Source of the DNA: Schistosoma mansoni
Lineage: Eukaryota; Platyhelminthes; Trematoda; Strigeidida; Schistosomatidae
NCBI RefSeq assembly: GCF_000237925.1
Contig: NW_017386039.1
Location: 310,001-374,000, forward strand
Length of the DNA stretch: 64,000 nt
Direction: 5' to 3'
Part shown: in pieces, positions 1 to 12,900 of the stretch
Numbering within the stretch: the stretch's first letter is position 1
How the letters are laid out: every line of letters starts with the position of its first letter
Program-made: the position numbers and the translations under genes
The notes under the pieces: generated by a model
Database searches by the model: none
Seen by the model: the letters and a program-made list of their open reading frames with translations, nothing else
Told to the model about the DNA's origin: nothing

Positions 1-429
1 CGATGTACGTGGTGCGCGTTTCGATGGGAGTGTAAAGTGAGATCGACAAACGAACTTACAAATGATAAGGCGAAATACTCACCACCACATTAACTTTCTT
101 TTACCCTATATGATTGTATCTTGTTTATCCACCATTCACAATTTTATGTTCGTTCTAAAACAATATTCGCCTAGTCAACTCGTTTTTCCTATCCTCTAGT
201 TACTGTTCGGTATGTTATTTATGTCTCTCCTTTTCCCTCTGTAATAGACTGTACTGTTTACTTGTATACTAACGTTGTTAATCTACATTTTTAGAAACAG
301 ATAAAGTTTATCGAGCCAAATATCTTACCTGTTCTGACTTTGGTCAATCAAGACTCTGTGCTCGACAGTCTAGAGAATAGCTTAGAGTTGCACCTGAAGA
401 AATCGCTTTCTACATAAACGGCTTATAAG
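1..429. other. AT-rich sequence, nothing recognised
   Basis: I see no convincing coding frame, RNA gene or end repeat here. It may be the decayed upstream part of the CR1-like LINE that becomes recognisable after about 430. Confidence 0.4.
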
Positions 430-2530
430 TGAACGACAGAAGTTTATCAAATAAAGTAGATGAGCATGAGCTTAGTAATGATAAAAATACTCATCTGATA
501 AGAATATTTAGAATATGGATATCTTCTCAATCTACGAACCACAAGTTGACAGTACACGGGATTTCTATGCTTCTCAACAACAGAAAAATTGTTATGAGAG
601 GCGAAGCAGCCTTGTACCTGCAATCTTGAAAGTAGATCAAGTGCACTACCAGGAATTTGCCAATGTTGATGAGTCAGCATGGTGCTCATTAAGATTGTTT
701 AACACCCTGAGGTGTCTGGTTGGAATTATCGAAAGGAATCCCACTGCTGACAGCTAGTCTGACAATCGTATACTGGAAGGATTATACTGTTCTAATAGTC
801 TCAGATTCACCCATATTCTGATTCTAAGAAGCTTGAATCACCTTTAAGTCAATTTCGCGAAACATATGTACATTAGTGGCGACCGCTCTTTTGAAGCTCG
901 ACTCATCAACCTCATAGAACGTCTGTGATTATTCAAAAACGTCAAGTAAGAAACTCGTTGGAGAAACAATCTGATTCCATCAAGTGTTGACTGAGTATTT
1001 ACAAACGAAGAATTCCTAATTGACAATTTCTCAATCCTGATTCCCCTGGCGAAATACGATCACGCCCTCATGGCCTTCAATTTTATCGGGCAACGATAAA
1101 GTGCGACGCCTTACCGAAAGCAGGCGATGGAATTTCGAGCGGTTGGATGTAACACCTTCACAGGATAATCTACAGCAGTTGGACTAGGAAGTTCACCTTC
1201 TGACTGATGTGGACGTTCATTGGGGTTTCTTTTTGTTTACGATCTTATCTGCTACAACAAAGCCTGTCCTTCAAAATTTCCCTGAAAACTACTAGCACTA
1301 CTGAGAGCAATATGAAAATACTAGTGACAACAGCACATACAGGAAGTTCAAACAAGCAAGGAACCAATGCACAAAATCAATAAGAGAAGAAAGACCTCAG
1401 TATCAGACAAGGCTAACAAATGTGTTTGTCTCCAATTCGAATAGCTAATTCCGCCATTCATCTTCTCTTCGACAAGCCGAAAACACAGTTTTCCTACTGC
1501 TAGGTCCTGAAGGCCCAAACAACAACAACTGTCCCATACTAGTTATATCGAAAAAAGCTTCACCTTCAACTCAATAGGGTTCCCACAAGTTAACATGTAT
1601 GCTGGCTTGATGTATCGGAAACCACAGCATCTAAACAAAAACACCTTTTATGGCCGAGATATGGTCCATTCTATTATACCGAGGGAAGCAGCTTCAATCA
1701 TATCGACACTGCTTAGCGTGATGATCTTTTATTCACTAAGACGAGTTATGTTATCAGAAAATTATAGGCTGGATCACATTACACCAGTTTGCAGAAGAGC
1801 TTGACACAGCAAACCTTCAAGAGTCCGGCGAGTAGCACTTTCCTCTACACTGTCAAGAGTTAAGGAGTCCTTAATATGCGACAGTCTACACGACTATTTA
1901 CTATCCATTAGCTTCTGTTCACATGATCAGCACGGTTTCAGAAAGGAAAATCATCCTTGATCACAAGGGGATGGTTGGTGCCACATACCTTGAATTATCA
2001 CAAACGTCCAATAGGACAAATCGTGTGTCTCATCAGTAAGTTCAAGCTGTTAGGCATCATGTCGCCGTTAAGAGATCGGCTTACTTCGTATCTAAATAAT
2101 CCACTTTTCAAGGTCAGAGTAAACTTTGCTTTTTCTCAGGCTACAGAATGTCATGGAGGGAGATCTCCGGATGCATTACCAGGAGCTCTTCTCTTATTAA
2201 TTAATTTAATTGATCTAACTCAACAAGAATCGCCCGATTTATCACCTTTCACTGACGATGTAGATCTCTGGAGAGGGTTTGCGACCAAGATGACCAGCTG
2301 GAACGCCAGGAGGAACTGACTCAACTTCAAGGTTGGACGAACAACGACGGACCTACACTTAACACTTCGAAGTGGAAATCAGCCCATCTGAGACATGTTG
2401 TGTAATATACATACATTGTAGGTAACTCCCCTTTAGAAGTAGCCCAAGTTGAAAATGATCTAGAAATCTTGGCACTCTCTGATCTGAAGTCAAGGAGAAG
2501 AGATCTGAGCAAAACGAACTGTTATTTGAG
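430..2530 (+). mobile_element. CR1-like LINE remnant, endonuclease C-terminus to reverse transcriptase
   Basis: This is a heavily decayed non-LTR retrotransposon on the + strand. Around 850-1320 all three frames give scattered matches to the end of a CR1-type endonuclease and its linker. From 1957 to 2320 one frame still shows the reverse-transcriptase palm: a worn form of the GVPQGSVLGPLLF block, followed by FTDDVDLW where an active enzyme has FADD. Remnants continue to about 2510 and the copy ends near a short ATT run at 2535. The many stops and frame changes mean it is long dead. Family known from schistosomes (SR1/Perere type); the subfamily is not resolved. Confidence 0.65.
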
Positions 2531-2549
2531 AATAAATTATTATTATTAT

Positions 2550-2752
2550 CAATAAATGTGAGAACTACAGAGGAATCAAAATACTATCGGTACCAAGAGA
2601 AGATTTCAAGGGTGTTGCTGATTTAGTAGACGCTTAGTTTCGAGATAAACAGACCGGATTCCATAAGGATCGATAGTACACAGACCGAACCGCGACACTA
2701 CGGATTATCGTTGAACAACCAAAGGAGTGGAACTCGTTGCCATACATCGACT
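2550..2752 (+). mobile_element. RTE-A LINE fragment (reverse transcriptase, sense)
   Basis: A short sense fragment of the RTE family called RTE-A here (SR2/SjR2-like). Reading + it gives ENYRGIKILS, then a worn DKQTGFHKDR and ATLRIIVEQ, which are palm motifs of RTE reverse transcriptase. It stops near 2752, where an inverted piece of the same family begins. Confidence 0.65.
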
Positions 2753-3311
2753 ACTATACCTCGTGGAGGAGCATAGGCCACTCACTAGCATTCTTCATCC
2801 AACTATGTCCTGGGCAATCCCCTCTAGTTCTTTACAGTTGCTATTCATCCTGTCCATGTCTGCTTTCAATTCTCGCCTTACTGTGTTGTTTGGTCCTCAT
2901 CTTTTCCGTTTCCATTCACGATCTCAAGTTAGCGCTTTCCTCATGACGCAGCTTAATGATTTCCGTTATGTGTGTCCTATTCACTTCCAGTGTCCCTTCT
3001 CGATTCCCTCCTCAGCTGGAAGTTGGTTCGTTCTCTCGCACAGTAGGCTATCGCTGATGGTATCCTGTCAACGGAAACTGAGAATATTGAGTAGACAATT
3101 GTTTACAAATACTTGTACTGTTTTCATTATGGTTGTAGTAATTCTCCAAGTTTCAGCTCCGTACAATATAACTACCTGTCTTGACGTTCGTATTGAAGAT
3201 TCTGGCTTTGATGTTGGCCTGCCGACAGTTGTTTTGAGTTCCGTATGTTCTTCAACTGTAGGAATGCGTCCGTTGCATTTACAATCCTTGTCGGTAAAGC
3301 GTCGTATTTAA
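2752..3311 (-). mobile_element. RTE-A LINE 3' fragment, inverted relative to its neighbour
   Basis: The long + strand frame here (2727-3311) is the antisense shadow of the C-terminal part of an RTE-A polyprotein. On the - strand one reads a worn form of the family's C-terminal block: [12 protein letters not shown], WERTNQL, RKRRWKWIGHTL-like and RRELKADMDRM. Joined head to head with the sense fragment just before it, it forms a 5' inversion or two independent insertions. Positions 2971-3146 are identical to the reverse complement of 19147-19326. Confidence 0.7.
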
Positions 3312-3953
3312 AAATATGAACATGAAATACTGGTATTTGGAAACCAAATTTTGTATAATTTCATCGTTGTTTTGCGCAATGTGATTCATTCACATGACCT
3401 ACTTTCTGATTGGATAGTACTTGATTGGTTTATCCAAGGTCCTCCCTAAACTGTTCAAGTTCGTTGGCTCGGCTCGGTTATAATCATAGCTTCGTTAGAG
3501 ACCGGGTTCAGTGAAAGCTTGGTCAGCTGCGTTATTGCTTTTGTTTTTAGGTTGCATCCTCATAGTCGACGATACTATATTATATGAACGGCTTTGTGCG
3601 GGTTTTTGTGACCTTGTGGATGTCCACCTACTTTTTGGGGTTATAACCCAAGTCAAGTTATATGTATATATACATATAACTTCATATAACGTTTGTAAAT
3701 TAGTGTGAGGAATTAGAAATAAGATTTTCGCAGCTGGATAGGGAGGTTAGGAAATAAGGCTAGGGCTTTCACCATTAATTTATATCAGATACAGTTCCAA
3801 AATGCTATTTAGCTGTATGGATGAGTGAATTATGCGCTAGAATCCATGAATTATAGTCTCGCTGTTAAATTATACCTAAATGCGATCACTTAAGTCTGAA
3901 TTCTCCGTTGTTTCACCGTTTTGATTTTCCTTCCAGGTTGTTTCCCTACAAAA
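3312..3953 (+). promoter_or_regulatory. Upstream region and probable 5' UTR of glutamate dehydrogenase
   Basis: No coding frame of note. A pyrimidine tract ending in ttccttccag lies at about 3925-3935, 18 nt before the GDH ATG at 3954. It would serve as a 3' splice site, either for a 5' UTR intron or for spliced-leader addition, which schistosomes use on a subset of genes. No TATA box could be assigned with confidence. Confidence 0.4.
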
Positions 3954-6900
3954 ATGTTAATGGCTTTGCTTAATAATTTAATACATAAGCCTGAAGTTCT
4001 CTGTCGAAAATCAATTTTCCGTCTTGTGAACATTCCGAACTGTTTATACAGCACTGAACAAGATGATATACCGTTTCATCTCATGGTTGAAGGATTTTAT
4101 GATAAAGCTTCAGCCCTTGTTGAACAAAATTTGATATCAAAACTCCAATCAAAAGCGCCAGACAATGAAAAGACGAAAATTGTCAAAGGGACCCTCAACA
4201 TAATTCGGCCACCTACTCACATTTTCGAAGTTAACTTTCCGCACAAAGCTGATGATGGAACATTCAAGATTATTCAAGGCTTTAGAGCTCAACATAGTGT
4301 GCACAGGCGACCCACTAAGGGTGGCATTCGGTATAGCATGGACGTGTGCAGAGAAGAAGTTATGGCTCTTGCTGCTCTGATGACGTATAAATGTGCCGTC
4401 GTAGATGTTCCATTCGGTGGCGCCAAGGGGGGAATCAAGATAAATCCCAAAGACCACTCTCCAGCAGAATTAGAAAGGATAACCCGTCGGTTTGCTCTTG
4501 AGTTGGCAAAACAAGGATTTCTTGGTTAGTTCGTATTAACTCATGTAGATTTTCAGGTCCCGGAACTGATGTTCCTGCTCCGGATATGGGGACTGGACCT
4601 CGGGAGATGAGTTGGATTGCGGATACGTATGCAAACACCGTAGGTACGTTAAAATTAATCGTTAATTAGTGTTTTGCGCATTATTGATAAGTTCATATTA
4701 GTTTGTTTAGATACATCTTATTTTTCTGCCCGTTCCAGGTTTTAAACATATTACGTCTAACGGTTTTGAAACTTCATTGCTTTTTTGTAGGTCACAACGA
4801 TATGCACAGTCATGCTTGTGTAACAGGAAAGTCCATCGCTATGGGTGGTATTCACGGTCGCATTTCGGCCACAGGACGCGTAAGTTATTATCGTCTAATA
4901 ATCACTTCCACCTGTTAATCAAACTAAGTTTAAACAAATATTTACTTTGAAATTAAAAAACTCGCAAAATGTTTTGTTGTACCGGTGACTTACAAGCTCT
5001 TTTTTGTTTTATATTACAATGCCAGTGATCATACCATTTGCGTTGATTACGAACTTCCATGTCCAACGTTTTACTGTTAGCCGCTGCACTTTAACTTTTC
5101 AGGGGGTTTATCATGGGATAGACAACTTCTTAAATAACCCAAAGTATGCGGATGCTATCGGTTTGTCCCCAGGGCTGAAGGATAAAACTTTCATTGTTCA
5201 GGGATTCGGGAATGTTGGTTTGCATACAATGCGGTATCTAGTGCGTGCTGGTGCGAAATGTATTGGTATTGCTGAAATCGACGGACAGATTTACAACCCA
5301 GATGGTATAGATCCACGAGAACTCGAAGATTGGCAAATCGTAAGTTTTACTGTCTTACTTTTCGGTATCCTGTTTTAACAAACGATTGTCTTCTAATTAT
5401 ATTTGTTTCCTGAAATTACGTTCACCTTTTGAAAGTTTTCTCCGAATCGATTTTATTTGACCAATGGTTTTGTAATTCTGAACATGAAATTTTCTCGTTT
5501 AAAGGATTGCAGTTCACTGTTATTTAATGTAGCGTCTGTTGATCGAATATCTAAAATTTTCATTCTCGAGTTTATTCATGTTGATTACCATGATGCTTCA
5601 TCTATGCTGTTTCCTTTATTGGCGACGTAGTGTATGAGAGGCAAATAGTAAAACTGGTGTTCGTAAACTAGTCGAATATGTTAAATGAACATGTGGCTCC
5701 TTATTCGCTATAGCTATGTAACGCCTCCAAATGCCCTGGTATGGCTTAGGGTGTGGATAGTTTGCTCTTCCGAAATGTCATATGGTTACGCATATATAGC
5801 CAGTACCACAGAAGTCTTACTATCTTATCGCGTCAGGGCTGTTGTTTACGAAATTGTGAGAATGGACAGGGAACTCTGGTGCTTTAACCGGGTTGGTAGT
5901 TACCGGCAATCCATCTAGTGGAGTTGGAAAAGCCTGATTTAAAACAAGTGGTGTACATGGGCTTCAGAATCTTTAGAGAACAAATTATTTATGAACCTGT
6001 TGTTGGCCACCGGTTACTATGGGATATTATCTCATGATGTTGCCCTACTGCCTTGTGGATTAAACATTTAGATAGAGGGCGCGGGAAGTAACCTAAAAAA
6101 ACCACCTTTTTCGCTATGGGCGCCCGAGTTGTATCTCAACCCACACAAATTTGGTGATGACTGCAACTAGATAAACTATTCACGCTTTAACTCTCATTCT
6201 TGCAAATCATACTGAAAACTCTTTGTAATTAGTAATTTTTACTTTACATGGCGTCACCTATGTATTCTCTTTTATTCCCACTTTGTGTATTCCTTCATTC
6301 TTCAACTCATATAACAGCTCACCTATGGTGGGAATCCTGTCCTGTTTAGACGATCTCAAGTCACTGACTGATCAAAAGTTGAATGCTAGCATCGAACACG
6401 AATTCTGAACCCACCTATGCCACTCAAGCTAGCCTCCTTCAACAATCGCACACTAATACAGATCGGACAACAGATAGGGTTGGGTATGTCTTTAGAAGGT
6501 CTCAACATCAACGTCTGTTGTCTATCCGATATCCTCACTCAAGATTCTAGTGAAGAACTGCAAATTGACTCACCATCTGTTGCTTCAAAAGCTTGTTTCG
6601 TGTGTGGTTGTCCGGGGACCCTGTGGTATTTTCATCCAGTTCTTTAGCGTTGGCGTTGCACTAAGCGCCAGAATATAAGCAGGACTAATTGATGGGGTCC
6701 TAATCAACGGTCGATTATTTGCCATTAAGTAAGAAAGCTTCATCAAATCGAGAAGAAATCGGTGTGGGAAACGATGTCTTTTTTATCTCTGCCTATGCTC
6801 CAATTGATTGCTGCCCGAATTCTATCAAGGATGAGTTCTACCACCAGTTAAGTGGTCTCCAGAAAGTGCGTCCGATAGATATTGCGGTACTAGCCGGAGA

Positions 6901-9900
6901 CTTGAATATGCAGATCGAGCGTCCAAGGACCGACGAGATTTGTTTATTTGGTCAACAGGAACTCGTCGGTTGCAGGTCAGATAACGGTGACCGTCTACTG
7001 GAACTTTGCGCAGACTACAGTCTGTTTCTGGATAGCACTAACTGCCGGTACAGTGATCACCGATGTGCTACCTGGTGTCCTCCCTCTGTATTTCAAGACT
7101 GGACTCATATTGATCACATCGCGTTCAGCTACCGCTGGTATGGTTGTGTACAAGACTGTTTCTCCTCTTGAAGTATTTATCTACACTCTGACCATGCCCC
7201 TGTTTACACCAATCTTATATTACTTTTCCGTGGCCAGCAAGTTCATCGTCCTAAACAGATTGATGTAAGCATACTGATTGCAGCTTCTGTTACAATTAAA
7301 TATCGAACCGAGCCAAATTCGAGACTAGCTATCAACCCACTGAAAAGTATAGACGATCACTGTGTGCATTTGCGTAATGCCATGAAATGGAGAGTAAAGT
7401 TACTTGCCGCTTNNNNNNNNNNNNNNNNNNNNNNNNNNNNNNNNNNNNNNNNNNNNNNNNNNNNNNNNNNNNNNNNNNNNNNNNNNNNNNNNNNNNNNNN
7501 NNNNNNNNNNNNNNNNNNNNNNNNNNNNNNNNNNNNNNNNNNNNNNNNNNNNNNNNNNNNNNNNNNNNNNNNNNNNNNNNNNNNNNNNNNNNNNNNNNNN
7601 NNNNNNNNNNNNTGGTAACTGTCAGGAGCTCTTTAAACTCATCGGAGCCACTGGCAGCAAGAAATTTGGTGTGAGTGAAACAATCTGTGAAGCTGATGGG
7701 ATCCAAGTCAATGACATCTGTAGACGTCTCAGACGACAAGCAGAGTTTTTCGGGGAGCAGTCCAGCTGGTCTGACGCCTCGGAGAAACCGGTGATACTGT
7801 CCTGTCCTCTATGGCCACTGATGAGTGACCCAACTAACAAGATGGACATCTGTAAGGAGCTCCGTCTCTTTTAATGCCACAAGTCACCAAACCTAGATGA
7901 CTTACTTCTGGGTCTTCAAAAGGATGACACGGATCTTCTAATTATGGAATCGACTGAGTTGCTTGCAAATGTTTGGCAAGTAAAAAGAGGGCTCACGTCA
8001 CTAATGCAACAACTATCAGGGGACAAGTCAACTTCCGATCGTGACTGAGTTATGGGCTTCCATCATAATTGGCAGATTGTTCAAAACTCGGGAAACACTG
8101 ACTCGCGAGAAGCAGGCTAGTTTTCGATCTGCTCGAGGATGTATTGACCATATCTTCACCCTCCGCTAAATGTTAGAACGCCGCCATGCTTATTGCAGGC
8201 GAACAACCATTGTGTTCTACCACATCAGGACCACTTTCGATCCATTGAACAACTGTTCTCTGGGATTGTCTGTCGAAGAAGGGTGCACCTGAGAAGCTTA
8301 TTAACATCTTAAAGGCCCTACATACAAACAATTCAGAAAGAATGAAAAGATACAACCACCTCTCCATTGTGTATTCAAGCATTAGCGTTAGACAGGATTG
8401 CACAACCTCACCATTCCTTTCCAACTTCCCATCGATGACGTTTGGGAAGTACCCCTGATGGATGTAGGTAATGGTGGTGTGGTCGTAACCTGGAGAAAGA
8501 CTTTTCGATCTTGAGTATGCGGATGATATGGTCTTGCTGTGCGATGATATCCAAGTCATGCAATCCGCACTGAATCAGTTGGCAATCAGTGTCCGTATGT
8601 ACGGTATGTGCTTTGCACCTTCGAAGTGCAAAGTAATTTTACAAGACTGACAGGACCTTGATCCTGCACTCACTCTGGCTAGTGAACAGATGGAAGTAGT
8701 CGAGAAGTTCGTGTATCTGGGTAGCTGCATAAGTGCTGGTAGTGGCATGAGTGATGAAATCAATTCACGTATAGGGAAGGCCAGAACAGTTTATACCGAT
8801 CTGGGCCATTTATGATGTTAGTGTAACTGTAAAGGGTCGGATCTATAATACGTCGATGAGAGCAGTTATGTTGTATAGTTGTGAAACCTAATCTCGAAGT
8901 TGAAGATATTAAGCGATCCTCTATGTTTGATCGTCATTATCTTCGAAGGGTCGCTGACATCCAGTGGCACACCATGTTAGTAGAGCAAAGGTTCAGCAAC
9001 GTGTATTCGGACACAGCGATGATAGCTCACTTGGTGTGACCACCTCGAATCACTGACTTCGGTGACTTGAGCATGTGTTACGAATGTTGTCTCAGCAAAT
9101 TCCACATCGTGTATATCTGCTGACGCCAGGACTGATTGAAGAATGCGAAGATGTGGTTGGTTTTTGACATAGTACTGGTGTATAAAAGAAAGCCGTACAG
9201 AACTGGCATCTGTTGTTTCCTCGCGACTCTGTTCGGAGCCCTAGAGACTATACGACACAGTGCTCAGAAAAGAAACCAGTAGCGATCATGCTGTAACTCT
9301 TACTTTCTTCATATACGTTAGAGGAACTTCCTTAATTGAATATTCTTTGTGGTTGTGTCTTTTTTAACTGAACTGCTTCTATTATTATTATTATTATTAT
9401 TATTATTCCACCCTCATACTCTAATTTCTATTCACTGTTGTTCTTTATCATACTCATCGTTTCTCGATCTCTTCACAATCTCATATTTATTGTATGCCAC
9501 ATATATATTATGGTGCCTCTTAGTACCAGTCTTTATGTGTTTAAATAGATACATAAATAAAATAGAGATATAATATACTGTTACCTAGATACCAATTCGA
9601 AAATAGGTGATTGTGTCGAGAGATTATGACATAACTCTTATTTCAAATTTCCACTTCATGAGATAACCTTAGCTATGTCTGAGGTTTCGACGCGTGACTA
9701 GTCCGCTCATGTCGGTAAGAACTTATTGAACTCTAATAATATAGTCAATTCATTCATTGACCAGACGCGTGGGTAAGAGCAATACTTAAGATGTTCGGAA
9801 TAATGATAATACCCGGTTTCCCAAACTGAAGCAGGTAGGTGGGTTTCCAAATGTGGGACTTAGTGGTTGAAAGTTGAACGCCTTTACTATTAAACCACCA

Positions 9901-12900
9901 CTCAACAGAACGAAATACAATTGTAATCTGAGTTGACATCTATGGGAATCCTATTCATATTTTGCGTTACTTCAGATAACGTATCCTAATACACCATAAC
10001 AACGCCTATAGTCCCTTCGGGGGCTACTGCCGGTCCCAAGCCCGGATAAAGGAGGAGGGTTTGGCATGGGGTTAGCGACCCCATCCCGTAGAAAACTAAC
10101 TCGCTAGAAAGACGCTAACCAGGAAAAAAAGTATTCAAACCAATTAAATTCAGCTCTGGAAGTTAGAAGGTCTTCATTTGGAAGAGTTATGACGCCTCAT
10201 GGTGGATGCCGAGTTCATTCGGGAGTCACGAAGCTGATGCCCCCTCTGACAATATGAGCAATCATTTGTCTAAGGACATGAAATGCTCGTACTATGTGGG
10301 AGACCGGCAGAGTCTTCCAAATGGCTGCAGAAATGAGAAGACAAAACCTGTAGGTGCTTGAAATCAGAGAAACACGTTGGACGCAGGTTGGACAACGATG
10401 ATCTTCAGAGGGGCTTCTGTTATACTCTAGCCATGAAGAAGAGAATTCTCCACATACACAAGGAGTTGCATTGATGCCATCCAAACAAGCACAAAATGCA
10501 CTTATAGGATGGGAACCTCATGAACCCAGGATCATCAAATCCTCCTTCAAAACAAAGAAGCAGAGCATTGCCATGAACTTTATGCAATGTTATGCGCCTA
10601 CCAACGACTACAATAAAGACGTTAAAGACCAATTCTGCAATAGGCTGTAGTCAGTCGTCAAGGACCTGACCATTTTGATGGGAGATTTAAACGCCAAGGT
10701 TGGAATGGACAACACCGGATATGAAGACGTCATGGGACGACATGGAGTGGGAGAAAGGAACGAAAATGATGAGATTTGCAAGGCTATGTGCCTGCAATAA
10801 ACTGGTCATATGCGGCATTATATTCCCACACAAGTACATACACAAAACCACATAGACTTCACCGGATGATACTACACAGAACCAAATTGACCATATCTGC
10901 ATCAACAAAAAGTTCAGGAGGACGATGGAGAATGTGAAAATCAGGAGCGGAGCTGATATAGCATCAGATCATCACTTGCTGGTCGCCAAGATGAAACTGA
11001 AACTGAAGAAGCATCGGACAACGGGGCGGACAACATCACAAAAGATTAATACAGTTTTTCTTCGGGATACTGATAAAATCAACAAATTCAAGATAGCCCT
11101 CAACAACGGGTTCTAGGCGTTTTATGAGCCACTCACTGGAAACGGAAAAACCATGGAGAGCAACTGGAAAGGGATAAAATAGGCAATCATTTCAACATGT
11201 CAGGAGGTTCTAAGCAATAAAAATCACCACCACAAGGAATGGATCATTGTTGGTACACTGGATAAGATTTGAGAAAGGAGGAATAAGAAGGCATCAATTA
11301 ATACCAGCTGAAGAAGAGCAGAAAAAGCCAAGGCACAAGCCGAATACACAGAAGTAAACAAGCAAGTGAAGAGGAGCACCAGAACCAACAGACGTAAATA
11401 TGTGGAAGATTTATCAATGACGTCGGAAAAGGCTGCACGAGAAGAAAACATGAGACAACTGTATGATACAACAAAGAAACTTGCTGGAAATTACCGTAAG
11501 CCAGAAAGATCAATGAAAAGCAAGGAAGGTAAGGTAATCACCAACATTGAAGAACAACGAAGCAAGTGGGTAGAACATTTCAAAGAACTCTTGAATCGAC
11601 CAGCTCCACTGAATTCACCCAACATCGAAGTATCACCCACGGACCTCCCGATTGATGTCGGCCTGCCAACCATTGAAGAGGTCAGCATAGCCATCAGACA
11701 AACCAAGAGTGGCAAAGTAGCGGGACCAGACAACGTTCCAGCAGAGGCAGTGAAAACAGATTTAGCAGCAACTGCAAAGATATTCCACATTCTCTTCAGT
11801 AAGATTTGGGATGAAGAAAAAGTACCAACAGCCTGGAAAAAAGATTTCTGATCAAAATACCAAAGAAAGGAGATCTCAGCAAGTGTGATCGGATCGGCAA
11901 AGCAAGAGCAGCATATTTACAACTGAGGAACATCTGGGACTCAAAACAATTGTCAACCAACACCAAGATCAGAATTTTCAATGCAAATGTCAATACAGTT
12001 CTACTGTATGGGGCGGAAACCTGGAGGACTGCGAAAACTATCATCCAGAAGATACAAGTGTTTATTAACAGTTGTCTACACAAAATACTTCGAATCCGTT
12101 GGCCCCACACTATCAGCAACAAGTTACTGTGGGAGAGAACAAACCAGATTCCATCCAAAGGAGGAAGAAATCAGGAAGAAGCGCTGGAAGTAGATAGGAC
12201 ACATTGAGGAAAGCACCCAACTGCATCACAAGGCAAGTCCCCACATGGAATCCCGAAGGTTAAAGGAGGAGAGGAAGACCAAAGAACACATTACGCCGAG
12301 AAATGAAGACAAACATGAGAAAAATGAACACAAACTGTATAGAACTAGAAAGGAAGGCTCAGGACAGTGTGGGTTGGATAATTTTGTTTATTTATTTACT
12401 TTAACACATAAATATTGATACAAGGGGCACCAGATGCATATGCGCTACACAAATCTCATTTGATTTATATGAGGGCTGTGATACTGCCCAGGTGCCCAAA
12501 CCGAAGCAGGTGGTTTTCTTAGGGGGCCACACCCGGAGCCTTTGACCTAAAGGTCTATACCACAAGGAAGTGGGGCATCGTGAGGAGATGCAGTCCTCAT
12601 GGTAGCCGGTAGGTCTGCGGCGTATGCTCCATTGGGAGTAACAGACATATGTAAGTAATATTCCTCAACAAACTTTTCCCATCAGTTAAATAATTTCTAC
12701 ATGAGTAGTAAATACCTTAATAGCTATTGTTTTAGGGATCCTATTTGTAATGGTACCGGAATTCTCGTAACGTCGATATATGCGTTCATTGTACTCGTAG
12801 CATATTCATTTAGTCATAAGTAGTCCAGAAACATGGACGTCATAGAGTGATCTGCAATCGTTCGGATCCGCATACGACTCACGTTTTTTTCTACTCAACA

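Noticed and set aside
2727-3311. 194-codon + frame that looks like a serine-rich protein
   Set aside because: It is the antisense of the RTE-A C-terminal domain, whose motifs read clearly on the - strand.
7332-7874. Several frames crossing 7413-7612
   Set aside because: They are open only because N codons do not score as stops; the real flanking sequence is a decayed LINE.
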